DNA of 64,000 bases. Origin: Nemertoderma westbladi. Its lineage: Eukaryota > Xenacoelomorpha > Nemertodermatida > Nemertodermatidae. Position 1 is the stretch's first letter, and every line of letters starts with the position of its first letter. The notes under the pieces are model-generated. The model saw only the letters and a program-made list of their open reading frames with translations. It was not told the origin of the DNA and did not search any database. Location of the stretch: contig JAUCBJ010007402.1 of the NCBI GenBank assembly GCA_032718475.1, positions 1 to 64,000 on the forward strand, written 5' to 3'. Of this stretch, positions 10,973 to 21,662 are shown piece by piece. The translations under genes and the position numbers were made by a program.

Positions 10973-11010
10973 ACTAGAAAGCCGTGGCCGAAGGCCACGG
11001 GCTTTCTAGT
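10973..11010 (+). repeat. 38-nt terminal hairpin, copy 2
   Basis: Identical to the hairpin at 8465-8502. Flanking homology to copy 1 stops right after CTAGT, which marks the element boundary. Confidence 0.9.
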
Positions 11011-11064
11011 TAATTTATATAATTATATTAAAGGGCAAGCAGAAAAGGCAGAAAAATTTTTTTA

Positions 11065-11178
11065 CTGTGGGGCGAGCCACGAAGTGAGAGAGCCTTAGCG
11101 TAGTGGTACCATTAATCAACCTGTGGGGCGAGCCACGAAGTGAGTGAGCCTTAGCGTAGTGGTACCATTAATCAACCT
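11065..11178 (+). repeat. 56-bp direct repeat, two copies
   Basis: Two copies of CTGTGGGGCGAGCCACGAAG... start at 11065 and 11121 and differ by single bases. Each contains TAGCGTAGTGG, which fits the RNA polymerase III A-box (TRGCNNAGYGG). No B-box was found, so a SINE call is not supported. Confidence 0.7.
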
Positions 11179-11179
11179 G

Positions 11180-11500
11180 TCGTTCTGTCGTTCTGTCGCG
11201 TTTTTTTTCAGTATTTTATTTTAAACGTTAATAACTCGGCCAATCCTTGATGAAATCTATCCAAACTTGGTACACATGTTGTTTGGCAAAAGTTTGAAAA
11301 TTTTCCAAGTAGAATTTGCGTGGGGCCTTCGTGCAGCATCAGTGTAACTGTTATTGCAGTTATAATAAATTTATTTATCCAAATTTAAAATGCGTTAAAT
11401 TATTATTACTGTAGGATAAATCAGCTGGTTTTCTGACAAATTTTGCAATTCTGCATGTACCATGTGTACCGGTACTGTCAGGCTGTACTCAATCCCTGAA
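11180..11500 (+). repeat. dispersed ~320-bp repeat, copy at 11.2 kb
   Basis: From TCGTTCTGTCGTTCTGTCGCG through TACCGGTACTGTCAGGCTGT it matches 20398-20730 almost base for base, except for a 20-odd-bp insertion in the latter near AATTTTGCAA. It is non-coding. Confidence 0.8.
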
Positions 11501-12497
11501 TCGAGAATCCTGCTAGGGTGCATTTAATGTTTAATGTTTAATGTTTAATGTTTAATAGTTTGGGTATAAGAAAGCTAATGCTTATGGAACCCGTACACAC
11601 CAAAAGAAAGTCCAACTGAAAGTAATTATAACAGTACCGGTAAGTAATTAAGTATTGCGACCAATACCGACCATGTTTACGAAACAATGACAAAAACATA
11701 TATAAAACAATTGGAACATAAAAGGACACAGTTAAATTAAAATAGTGTTCTTATAAAAATGGTTACTAATAAAATGTCTTGCTTGCTAAAGGGTTGAAGT
11801 GACGTCTATAAAATCACGAGTATACACAGCAAATTACATAACAGTCGATAAAGTCAGATACATACACTAAAAATTACAAATATACATTAGAATTACTAAA
11901 CAAATTCAATAAAATGACAGTCTATATAGTATCACGAGTATACACAGAAAGTTACATATCAGTCGATAAAATCGGATACAAGTATATCGGTTAGGGCTAA
12001 TATCGATAGTTTAAGGGTTAAAATAAAATATAAAATTAATTTAAAATATCAGATAATCCATAGCTATAAAAACAGTACGGTATGTAAAATAGATCAAGAC
12101 ATTTGAACACTTAAATTTACATGGATTAGCTAACACTACACGATGAGAAAATAAGTACACAGTTTAAGCTTTAAGGGTTAAAATAAAATATAAAATAAAA
12201 TTAAAATATTCGATAAAATCGTTGTATAGAAACACAGTTTGGTATGTAGAACTGATGGATTTAATTAAAATAAAATATTGCATATGAATTGGATTATTTA
12301 AGAAATAACAGTTGCACCATTTGGGTCTATTTAAAAATACGAACGATTGGTAAGAGATTATACTGTAAGTTACATAAAAATAAGTAGATCAAGTGAAAAA
12401 TAAGTAGATAAGTAAAATAAGATAAAATGCGATAAAAATAAATATTGATGTGCGACTATAAAAGGAAAACAATTAAATATAACTAATGTGAGTTTGT
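11501..12497. other. no gene seen
   Basis: AT-rich. It includes a short TTTAATG tandem tract (about 11523-11556), then mildly repetitive sequence (ACGAGTATACACAG, AAGGGTTAAAATAAAATATAAAA recurring at 12004 and 12175). It may be 3' flank of the LINE that ends near 12.5 kb. Confidence 0.5.
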
Positions 12498-12533
12498 GGA
12501 GAGGGGGGGGGGGGTCATTGACTCTAAGTCTCG

Positions 12534-15500
12534 TTATTCGGACCACCAGGAGGGGGTAAATTTGAGCGGTAAGTTTTTGTAGTGGTTATTGAGTCTCGAT
12601 TTGAATGCGTTAAGTGAGGGGGCGGTTACTACAGATTCGGATAAGGCGTTCCAGGGGTCAATGACACGGAAATGGAATGTTGCATTGCGTTGGAGGAGAC
12701 GTGCGCGCGGTTTGTTTAGTTTAAGCGAATGGCCACGGAGGTTAGTTCCTGCGAGTGTGAGCATGTTTCTGAAGTCGACCGATTCCATTCCACTCAGGTA
12801 ACGGTAAATTTGCACGAGGTCTGCGCGATGCCGTCTGTATTCCAGTGTAGGTAGTCCCAATTCGCGTAGTCTCGTAGGATAAGGCTTATCTCGCAAATCC
12901 TTTACTAGTCTTGTTGCACGTCGTTGCACAGATTCGATTAGTCTAATGTTACATATATTGTGTGGAGATCATACTGTGGACGCATATTCTAGAACTGGAC
13001 GGACCAAAGATTTAAAGAGTGCAATAAAGATGTCTGAGTCTAGATGGTTAAATGATCTGTATATTAGCCCCAAAGTTCGGTTCGCTTTCTTTGTTATATT
13101 TGATATATGTCGGCTGAATGACAAATTGTTCTGGAATGTAACGCCTAGGTCTTTCTCGGAATCTGTAGTTTTTAGCGGCTTCCCGCCAAGAGTGTATGGT
13201 AAGCAGGGGTTATTATTGCCAACGTGCATGATTTTACATTTGTCGTGGTTGAATAACAGTTGCCAGGTGATGCTCCATGTGTGAAGAATATCGAGATCAG
13301 TCTGAAGGGGTCCGATGGAAAGTGTAGGGTCAGGAGTAAAAATACAGCTATCCTTGGTGTCGTCTGCGAATAGGAAAATGAGAAATTGCACCAGACTTGG
13401 TATATCATTTACAAATCCAAGGAAATACAAAACGGCACCCACACTTCCTTGTGGCACTCCACTTCGCACTGGCAGCCAATCAGAATGTTCGCCCTGTACC
13501 ACAACTCGTTGGTACCGATCACTTAGGAAATTCTCAATCCAACCCAATAGGTTTCCAGCTATTCCAAGAGTCTCTAGTTTGTGCAGCAAGCGTCGATGTG
13601 GAACACAGTCAAATGCCTTGCTGAAGTCCATGTATGCGATATCTATACATTGTCTTTGGTCTAGTGCTTGTGACCACGCATAGATAACATCCAAAAGTTG
13701 AAGGGTACACGATTTACCGTGCTGGAATCCGTACTGTTGGTGGACAATTAAAACATTTTCTTTAAGGTGAATCCACATGTTATCGACCACAATTCTTTCC
13801 ATCAGCTTGGCGACAACAGAAGTGAGACTTATCCGTCTGTAATTTTCAGAGGCATTCTTTTTTCCACTTTTAAATATTGGCGTAATATTGGCTAACTTCC
13901 ATTGCTGCGGTACCGTTGCTGTATCCATTGACTTCTGAAAAATATGTTTCAAGGGTAAACATATTTCAGAAGAGAGTTCTTTCAGCACAGCTGGGTAGAC
14001 CTCGTCGGGACCAGGTGCGCCTGATCCGTTCATCTTCGTAATAGCCACAGAGATGTCTGATTCCTGGAAGTCAACCGTTGTGATAGGTTGGTGGAATGGT
14101 AGAGGGTGTTGGACGTGGGGGATATTTGTCAAATCTTCAACGGTAGAGACTGATGAATAGTGTTTGTTTAGTGTGTTGGCCTTTTCCTTGTTGTCAGTTA
14201 CTAGCTTACCAGAAGGGTCCATTAGGTCGTAAACTGCAGGTTTTACTTTTCGTTTTGATTGGATATACTTCCAAAATTCTTTAGGTTTTGTTGCTGCACA
14301 CTTAGCTACACTTTTTTCAAATTCGTATTGGGTGTTTCTAGTCATAAGGCTACATTGGTTACGGGAAGTTTTATACACATTATAGTTAGAGGTAGACGGA
14401 TTTCTTTTATAGCTATCCCATAGTTTTCTTTTCCTTTTGATAGTGATTGATAATTCTTTAGTCCACCATTTTGGCCGTTTTTTCTGACTATGTTTGTTGT
14501 TTGTTAGTGGTATGTGCTTTTCACACGATTTTCTAAGTGGTTGGTGAAAAGAAATCCATGCTGCATCTGTATCCATTGGTTGTAGTGTACTATGCCAGTC
14601 TATTCTGTTCAACTCCCTTTTTATTGCGGTATAGTTGGCTTTAGAGAAGATTGGATGACGTCTTACTGCCATTTGGTAAATGGGGCTCGCATGAGTAGCT
14701 TCAAATTCTAGTACTACATGGTCACTTGCTCCAATTCCTGGTAGATAGAGTGGGGGGTCGATCGCATTCTCGTCGCTGGTTAAAATTAAATCTAACATGT
14801 GAGGGGTTTGGCCGTGGCGATATCTAGTGGGTTTGTTGACGTGTTGTTTCAGAAACAAATCTTGCACACATGTTAGAATTAATTCTTCACCCGAGTCGGT
14901 TGTAGACAATTTCTCCCAATCCGTGTGGGGCATGTTAAAGTCACCCGATATAATCAGAGAATGGGTTCTGTTTTCGTCACAGATTTCGTGCAATAGGTTA
15001 CAGACATCCACAAAGTTATCTTTGTTACTTGGACTGCGGTATAAGCATCCAAATATTAGTGGTTCAGAGCTTGTATAAATCGTTAGCCAGATGGACTCTA
15101 AACCATTAGATGTTTGTGGAGCATGAGAATATTCTGAACAATTGAGTGAGTCCTTGCAGTATACAGCAATACCCCTGGAGCATGACATGAGTGATAAGTT
15201 GTTGTAGCATCTAGAGTATCCATCCAGTTTATAGCAGGTTTCGTCGATATGTGTTTTGTAAAACTTTGGCAATATCTCTGTTACAGCAATAATGTCTGGG
15301 TGGCGGTCAGAAGCGATTATAGATAGTTCTGGTAGCTTGTTAAGTAGGTTATCAGCGTTAGTGTAGATACACTTAACGTTTGGCGTTGTGTTGGATTTGG
15401 CAGTAGCCACCGGCAGAGTCCCGGACGGCGGGGTAGCCACAGGCGGAGTCACGGAAGGCGGGGTAGCCACGGGTGGAGTCCCGGATGGCGGGGTAGCCAC

Positions 15501-16205
15501 AGGCGGAGTCCCGGAAGGTGGGGTAGCCACGGGTGGAGTCCCGGATGGCGGTTTAGCCATGGGCAGAGTCCCGGGTGGCGGGGTAGCCACGGTCGGAGTC
15601 TCGGACTGCGGGGTAGCCACGGGCGGAGTCCCAGAAGGCGGGGTAGCCACGGGCGGAGTCCCGGACGGCGGGGTAGCCACGGGAGGAGTCCCGGACGGCG
15701 GGGTATCCACGGGCGGAGTCCCGGACAGCGGGGTTGCCACAGGCGGAGTCCCGGATGGCAGGGTAGCCACGGGCGGAGTCCCGGATGGCGGGGTAGCTAT
15801 GGGCGGAGTCCCGGATGGTGGGGTAGCCACGGGCGGAGTCCCGGATGGCGGGGTAGCCACGGGCAGAGTCCCGGATGGCGGGCTAGCCACGGTCGGAGTC
15901 TCGGACGACGGGGTAGCCATGGGCCGAGTCCCGGATGGCAGGGTAGCCACGGGCGGAGTCCCGGATGGCGGGGTAGCCACGGTCGGAGTCTCGGACAACG
16001 GGGTAGCCACGGGCGGAGTCCCGGATGGGGGGGTAGCCACGGGCAAAGTCCCGGATGGCAGGGTAGCCACGGGCGGAGTCCCGGATGGCGGGGTCGCCAC
16101 AGGCAGAGTCCCGGATGGCGGGGTAGCCACAGTCGGAGTCTCGGACGATGGGGTAGCCACGGGCGGAGTCCCAGACGGCGTCCCAATTGGTGTGTTGCGG
16201 AATAG
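12534..16205 (-). pseudogene. LINE ORF2: APE endonuclease and reverse transcriptase, one premature stop
   Basis: Open from just after the ORF1 stop. The N-terminus is a 10-residue VATPPSGTPP-type repeat (about 26 copies). An APE-type endonuclease follows (YTNADNLLNKL, AVTEILPK, ISGDFNMPHTDW, ASDHVVLEF). The reverse transcriptase has NGSGAPGPDEV, ANITPIFKSGKK, YMDFSKAFDCVPH, SGVPQGSV and the catalytic FADD. The C-terminal LINE tail is intact to 12534. A TGA at 12969-12971 interrupts the frame in EYASTV*SP, where relatives have Trp. The downstream frame is unchanged, so this looks like a single G-to-A nonsense change. The family is CR1/Jockey-like. Without that stop the copy looks coding-competent. 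Confidence 0.85.
15400..16190 (-). repeat. 30-bp in-frame minisatellite within LINE ORF2
   Basis: About 26 units of 30 bp (plus-strand form GTAGCCACGGGCGGAGTCCC + GGATGGCGGG), each encoding ten residues, VATPPSGTPP or variants (VATPPSETPT, PMATPSSE). All units keep the frame. The array lies upstream of the endonuclease domain and is also stop-free in an antisense frame, which gives a spurious Gly/Val-rich ORF. Confidence 0.95.
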
Positions 16206-16208
16206 TCA
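16203..16208 (-). promoter_or_regulatory. UGA-CUA stop context between LINE ORF1 and ORF2
   Basis: On the minus strand ORF1 ends GTT GAC TGA CTA TTC, and ORF2 is open in the same frame right after. UGA CUA is a known high-efficiency translational readthrough context in animals. No ATG occurs in ORF2 before its repeat array, so readthrough or reinitiation could supply ORF2. Confidence 0.45.
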
Positions 16209-17219
16209 GTCAACTTGTTCTGTGCTCTCTGTTGGGTTTGAAGTGGTATGGTTTACAGAACCTCGGATTAACGAATCACGTTGTTGCCTTTGACGGCGTC
16301 TTTGTCTGGCCTTAAATTCCTCCTCACGTTCGTATTTGGACAGATCGCGGTCTATATAATAGCGCTCTCCATTTTTTACAAATGATTTCATCGCAAGTAT
16401 GGTGGTCGCGTTTTCAATAGACCCGAAGGACAGTAGCAGGGGTCGCGCTGAACCATCCTCTCTGTGTTTACCAAGGCGGCGTAAGTTAAGACATTGTGTG
16501 ATTTCACCAATCGAATCTCGAATGGATTTCTCGTCTATTTCACGTTGTTGTCTTTGTGAGTTAGCAGCATTGTCCCCAGGAAGTCGCCTGATGACAACAT
16601 TGCGTTTCCGTAAGTCGTTCTCATGAATTGCCCTTTCTATTGTAATGTAAGTGCTGGGATCTCCTTTTGTTAGTGGCTGAGTTGGTTGTTGTGTCGTCTT
16701 TTGCAGTTCTTTTACGGCCTTTGAATTTTTGCGAACAACTTCAATCCAAGTAGACGAGTTTTTGTCATTGGTTGGTTCATTATCATCCAGTGTATCCAAT
16801 GGGTTCGCTATGTCCAGAGTTTCCAGTTTTGTGAAAACATCAGACTGAATTGTTTCCATTTCGTCTAGCCGTACCTCAATTTCGCTACGTAGTGAGGATA
16901 AGTCCTCCTCTCTTTGGGACGCTACGTTGTGTACATCACGTTTGGTTGTATCACTTGTTTGCTGAAGCTCGAGGTTCTCCTCTTCGAGTTTAGCGATTTT
17001 TACTGCGGAACAGAAGCCACATGCAAACTTTACTTTCCCAATAGAGTGAGTTAGTGACTCTGTAAGAACTTCTATCTCAGTCCATGTTGACTTGCAGAAT
17101 GAACATTCGACACTTGTTTTTGACCAGTTCTTCGTATTTGATTGGCGTCGGTTTGCAGCCACCATCTTCATCGGATTGCCACCAGATTGTCTTCGTTGAT
17201 CGCCTGTTGGAGGTGCCAT
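16206..17219 (-). CDS. LINE ORF1 protein (zinc-binding, coiled coil)
   Basis: A 337-residue frame with an ATG start. Near residue 40 are CSFC and, about 27 residues on, CGFC, a paired CxxC zinc-binding unit. A helical segment follows (IAKLEEENLELQQ, then an acidic helix) that should form a coiled coil, then a domain with VVIRRLPGD, and a basic C-terminus (RRRQRQQRD). This matches ORF1 proteins of CR1/Jockey-group LINEs, which bind RNA and chaperone it in the ribonucleoprotein. A related ORF1 fragment is at 27084-27410. Its stop, TGA, is followed by CTA, and the same frame continues into ORF2. Confidence 0.8.
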   Translation of the reverse strand: MAPPTGDQRRQSGGNPMKMVAANRRQSNTKNWSKTSVECSFCKSTWTEIEVLTESLTHSIGKVKFACGFCSAVKIAKLEEENLELQQTSDTTKRDVHNVASQREEDLSSLRSEIEVRLDEMETIQSDVFTKLETLDIANPLDTLDDNEPTNDKNSSTWIEVVRKNSKAVKELQKTTQQPTQPLTKGDPSTYITIERAIHENDLRKRNVVIRRLPGDNAANSQRQQREIDEKSIRDSIGEITQCLNLRRLGKHREDGSARPLLLSFGSIENATTILAMKSFVKNGERYYIDRDLSKYEREEEFKARQRRRQRQQRDSLIRGSVNHTTSNPTESTEQVD

Positions 17220-18540
17220 TAGTTGTTAGAAAATCCAAATCCGAATCCAGTAGGCTAGTATATGCCGGTATAATATATCAATAAAATGCAATATTACTGT
17301 ATTAAATATAATTAGAAGATACTGCAGTATCCTGTCATAGGCATATGGCTGTATGGTTAACTTGGTTAAAGAGACTAAGACTCTATAGTCAGATTTTATA
17401 TAGTAATATTACAGATTATTTTAGGTTTATAGTCAGATGCCGTCCGATCCGATCCGATCCGATGCATTTCGGCAATTATTGTAGCTACAACTGTCAGACT
17501 GCAGACTGTACAGTACAAGCCTAGCTGCTTAGGCTAGGCCTACTTCTGTTTTGCCTAACACTGAACGCAGTCTGGTTGTATGACTATTGCTGTATTGGCC
17601 TATTGCATTAGGCTATTGTATATGGCATGGCAGTACTGCAGTATGCAGGTATGGCAGTACTGCAGTACACAGTATGGGATCATTCGTAGCTCTGTAGCTG
17701 ACTGTGGTGTTCAGAAGGAAATCGGACGCGCGTTGGACTGTTGGATGTCCTGGAATGGAGTCTACCGACCAACTTGCAGGGTGAGGCTGTCCCTCTGCAG
17801 CTCTGATCCTGGGCGGTGGAGACTGTGCTGATGGCGGCGGAAGCGGGAAGACCGGGGCATTCTGTATCCCGATACTACAGCTGGTCCATGAAACTCTACG
17901 GTACAAACTCCGAGATGGAAAACTCGATGGGAAATCGGGGGGAAGAACTAGGCCTACGAAATTTCAGTTGAACTCATTCGATAGAGCGATAGAGGTGACC
18001 AGTTGGCCATCTCCCCGGACGGTTGCTGTGTCATGCGCGTGGCCAGAGGAGTTGGCACGGTACCCGGACGACTAAAGGAATAGTCGGATCCGGTCGTTTC
18101 GTTACTATTCAGCTATTACGAGGCGACGGTAAAGGACGAGGTGCGAGGGCCCATGCCGGGTTAGTTGGAGCACCGGAAGCGCGACACTCGATATCGGGAC
18201 TGATAAAAATAGTTTTGGCTTCGGAGGAAACGGTAAGAAGTGTTTCGGGCGGCATTTTGACGACTATGGACAACCATATGGACTAGGCGACGTGATCGGT
18301 TATCGGATCGATCTGGATGTGGGCACAATTGGGTACCGGTACAGTAAAAACGGAAGTGATCTCGGGAAAGCTTTCGACAGTTCGAGATTCCCGCTAATTT
18401 ACGCAAACTCCCGTTATTCCTGTATTCCCGCAGTCTGTGGTCTGTCGGTATCTTTAAAGAATGCTGAAATTATGTTTATTTTCGCCGAATTTATCCGTTT
18501 ATCTGCGCATCTTCTTTCCGGGTACACCATTGTATCCCGG
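17220..18540. other. GC-richer non-coding stretch, possible LINE 5' UTR
   Basis: No convincing ORF. It contains GATCC tandem repeats (17443-17463), a short duplication (ATGGCAGTACTGCAGTA at 17625 and 17652) and CpG-containing sequence from about 17700 to 18400, upstream of the minus-strand LINE. Confidence 0.4.
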
Positions 18541-18549
18541 GCGCCGTTT

Positions 18550-18700
18550 TGTACCTACAATGTACCAAGTTGTGTAACTTTTGTACCCATTGTACCAAGT
18601 TGTGTACCTTTTGTACTTATTATGTACCAAGTTGTGTACCTTTTACACCTACTATGTACCAAGTTGCGTACATTTTGTACCTATTATGTAACAGTTGTGT
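18550..18700. repeat. ~33-bp minisatellite
   Basis: Four to five units of the type TGTACCAAGTTGTGTACCTT with variable spacers. Short frames here are repeats read in other frames. Confidence 0.8.
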
Positions 18701-19576
18701 ATGGTCTTGTACCTATTTATGTTTCCTAAAGTAAAGATGTGTAATCTGATTATTATTATGATTGCTACATAACATGGTATAGAGACTATCTTATCTTATA
18801 ACCGTTATCAACAGTGTTGTAGTCATAATTTGCAACGTTTCATTGAAATAATCACTTGAAATATTCGAATACATTCTACCCATAATAATTAATACTAATT
18901 ATTGTAAAACTATTTTTCTATGCGGAAATCCAGACTGAAAGTCTCTCTCTTGATATCTGTTGTTCCTTTGCGTCAATATAATTAGAGTGTATTTAACAAA
19001 TTTATTGTATCCGTTGAAATGTATTTGTTAAACAATAATTTAGTTGTCATGATTTTTAAGTAAGATTAGGTTAATTAAATAAAGCCTTTATAAAATTATT
19101 ATTATTATCCTGGGGGAAACTTTACAGCTTTATCGAAACTCTATAGCTCCATGGTAAGTATAGCTCCACGAAACTCTATGGGGGGGGGGGGGGGGGGGGT
19201 AGTATACTCCAGGTATTAAACTAAACTGATCCTTTTCTTATATATGATGGACAGATTGTCGGATAGTCAGAAAGACCAACAAACACTAATGTTTAGTAAC
19301 TTTATTTTTTCATATCAATAAAAAGCTTGTCTTGCAAGGATTCCAAATACAACTAATTACCCAACTAATTAGTATAAACAATTTCGTGGGAGGGTTTACG
19401 ACGTACCTCCAGTTCCCCCTCCCTCCTCCAAGCCAATTACTAGCTTTACCTGTATCATGGGCGTAGGGAGCATCTGGAGTGGGGTAGGGCACATTTTTGA
19501 AAAGCGGACCATTATCATTTAAATAATTTTTTTTATATTTATTATAACTAACCGACCACAGGACTATGTTAATTAA
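18701..19576. other. no gene seen; 20-G tract
   Basis: AT-rich. The only conspicuous feature is an uninterrupted run of 20 G at 19180-19199. Confidence 0.5.
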
Positions 19577-20397
19577 CTACTGGGATAAGCAGGTATTTCG
19601 ATCGAGTTTCTCGTATTCTCGATGCTCGACAGCTCGAGGCGGATAGAGAGATGGTTGTGTTGGGCGGTGTTGTTCAATTCTATCAAACGTATTAAATAAT
19701 TGGTAAAATAATAAAAACACACCAGATAAAGATACTGAGCTTATGGTAAAGAGATAGGCCGAACTTACAATTTCCAAATAGATTGTTCATATAATAAATA
19801 TATTTTTGGTATTTGATTTCAAGATAGGGGGGGGGGGGGGAGGGGACTGGACGCAATAAAAATTAATCCCTCTCCAGGGGAAATTGGACGCAAATAACAA
19901 CAGCTGATTACTCTCAAAAATAAAACTGTAACCTGTTCTATTGTGTTTACTTTATTGTTTTGGTTAAAATAACGTGCCACTGTAACCTGCTCCTTTCCCA
20001 AGCTGCATCCCTAGGTATTATTATTATAAAGAGCGTCAGCCTGCGTTTAATAAATATATTTTAATACAAAACAGGTCGAACACAAAGAGGCTTATAATGA
20101 AGACGAGTACTGCATTGATTATATTCCTATAAACCACCTGGCTTTGCATATTGAACGTGCGTTTGGAAATAAGTTCGTGCTACCCTTCCGTGGGTGGTAG
20201 ATGTCGCGGTTATGTATTGGTGGGTGGGGGGAGGGGGGGGGGGGGGTGCAGATTAAAAGGGGTGAACACGTACTTTCCCCCTTTCTTTGATTAATTGGTG
20301 GTGTGGGTTAATCTCTCATAACCTGATTTTGTGATACAGTCGCACAATTTTAATTTGTATCTCATAACTGGGCCTCGTGCTGCGCGAAGGCCCCACG
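19577..20397. repeat. dispersed repeat R1, contiguous copy
   Basis: Bases 19577-20001 match 25741-26158, and about 20000-20397 match 27412-27817. Here the two halves are joined; there they are separated by 1.25 kb. A G tract (19827-19840) sits at the same site as the 24-G run at 25982-26005, and a second G-rich tract (20226-20247) matches 27640-27662. There is no coding function. It ends at the GC-rich segment CGAAGGCCCCACGAACGTG. Confidence 0.8.
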
Positions 20398-20730
20398 AAC
20401 GTGTCGTTCTGTCGTTCTGTCGCGTTTTTTTTCAGTATTTTATTTTAAACGTTAATAACTCGGCCAATCCTTGATGAAATCTATCCAAACTTGGTACACA
20501 TGTTGTTTGGCAAAAGTTTGAAAATTTTCCAAGTAGAATTTGCGTGGGGCCTTCGTGCAGCATCAGTGTAACTGTTATTGTAGTTATAATATATTTATTT
20601 ATCCAAAATTAACATGCGTTAAATTATTATTACTGTAGGATAAATCAGCTGGTTTTCTGACAAATTTTGCAAAACATAGGGGCTGTCTGCCAATCTGCAT
20701 GTACCATTTGTACCGGTACTGTCAGGCTGT
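20398..20730 (+). repeat. dispersed ~320-bp repeat, copy at 20.4 kb
   Basis: Homologous to 11180-11500. It abuts R1, and CGAAGGCCCCACG at R1's end is the inverse of CGTGGGGCCTTCG inside this repeat, so a short inverted repeat (about 20384-20403 / 20544-20563) brackets 140 bp, MITE-like. Confidence 0.7.
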
Positions 20731-20963
20731 AATACAGGTCAGCCGGTACCATACACTGCAGACATGCCATATCATGTAATCTAAACATGGCCCCGGAAAC
20801 CCTTGCGGTGATTATAGTTTAGGCCTAATTAGCCTAGTACCGGTAATAATAATATAATAGTTTAGATAGTTCAGTAGTTACCGCTAATCATTCAGTCATT
20901 GGCACGGTACACCGTATTGCTGTACTGCCGTTCAGCCGTTGTAGTGCGCACCGTAGGTACCAC

Positions 20964-21034
20964 CAGGGCCTTCATAAAATAACAGGCCTGGACACAGAGC
21001 TGCCCTCAAAAAAATAAGAGGCCAAGTAGGAAGT
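20964..21034 (+). repeat. P element left terminal inverted repeat
   Basis: 71 bp, the exact reverse complement of 24707-24777, including the seven-A run. Confidence 0.95.
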
Positions 21035-21049
21035 GTTACTTCATTTCAC

Positions 21050-21370
21050 TCTATGATCATGGGACCAACACATATCAGTACTATATCGTGTATGGGGAAT
21101 TTAATGGACACATTTTTAAGTCACAGTTACCATAGCAACAGTGACTTTCTCCTTAGCAATGGGTAAACAAACAACTTTGTGGCCATTGGATCAACAGAAA
21201 TCAGTACTATATCGTGTATGGGGAGTTTAATGGACACATTTTTAAGTCAGTTACCATAGCAACATAGATTTTCTCCTTAGCAACGGCTGAACTAACAAGT
21301 TTGGGGCTATGTGACCAACACCCACCCCACTATATCGGGTATGACTTTCGCCCTAGCAACGGGTAAGTAA
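21050..21370. repeat. three subterminal ~130-bp repeats in the P element
   Basis: GACCAACACATATCAGTACT / GGATCAACAGAAATCAGTAC / TGTGACCAACACCCACCCCA each start a unit containing CTATATCG(T/G)GTATG and CCTTAGCAA(T/C)GG-like segments, ending near GGGTAA. They are asymmetric (left end only), so they are candidates for transposase or regulator binding. Confidence 0.7.
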
Positions 21371-21662
21371 GGGCTCTTTTTCGTTATCTGTAAGCTATAT
21401 ACAGTAGCCTATACATCTATATATATATATATATATATCTATATCTATCTATATATAAAGCCATTTCGTTATAAAGTAAGCTAACTTTTTATTGATGATA
21501 CCATTAATATCTGATAATAATTTATTGATATTACGTGAAGGATTAATTAAACATTTACTTTATTTTCTGAACTGAAATTAAAGATTGCGTTTCATAGATA
21601 AATTATACAAAAAGAATTAGTATTTCGATCATGTTTGTAAAATGTTGACGTAAATAGTTCCA

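Larger units (their letters stand above)
8502..11009 (+). mobile_element. Helitron-like non-autonomous element, copy 2, abutting copy 1
   Basis: It begins TCTATATATATAAATATCC immediately after the CTAG end of copy 1, a start of the Helitron type (TC, then AT-rich). It ends with the same hairpin and CTAG at 11006-11009, followed by T. Head and tail match copy 1 while the middle differs. A LINE 3' fragment (9247-10119) is inserted or captured, and a diverged second head-like piece lies at about 9110-9205. The T at 8502 serves both elements, giving a perfect head-to-tail junction. Confidence 0.55.
12498..17219 (-). mobile_element. CR1/Jockey-like LINE with both ORFs
   Basis: A minus-strand non-LTR retrotransposon with a zinc-ribbon/coiled-coil ORF1, then an endonuclease-reverse transcriptase ORF2, in one reading frame separated by a TGA. 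The 3' limit is uncertain; a 12-G tract (12503-12514) lies near it. Upstream of 17219 the sequence is GC-richer and may include its 5' UTR. No target duplication was identified. Confidence 0.85.

Noticed and set aside
15388-16293. 301-residue plus-strand Gly/Val repeat ORF
   Set aside because: It is the antisense reading of the 30-bp minisatellite inside LINE ORF2. The opposite strand has recognisable endonuclease and RT domains.
17580-18729. Host exon candidates upstream of the LINE
   Set aside because: Short frames on both strands, with no domain or splice structure; part is a minisatellite.
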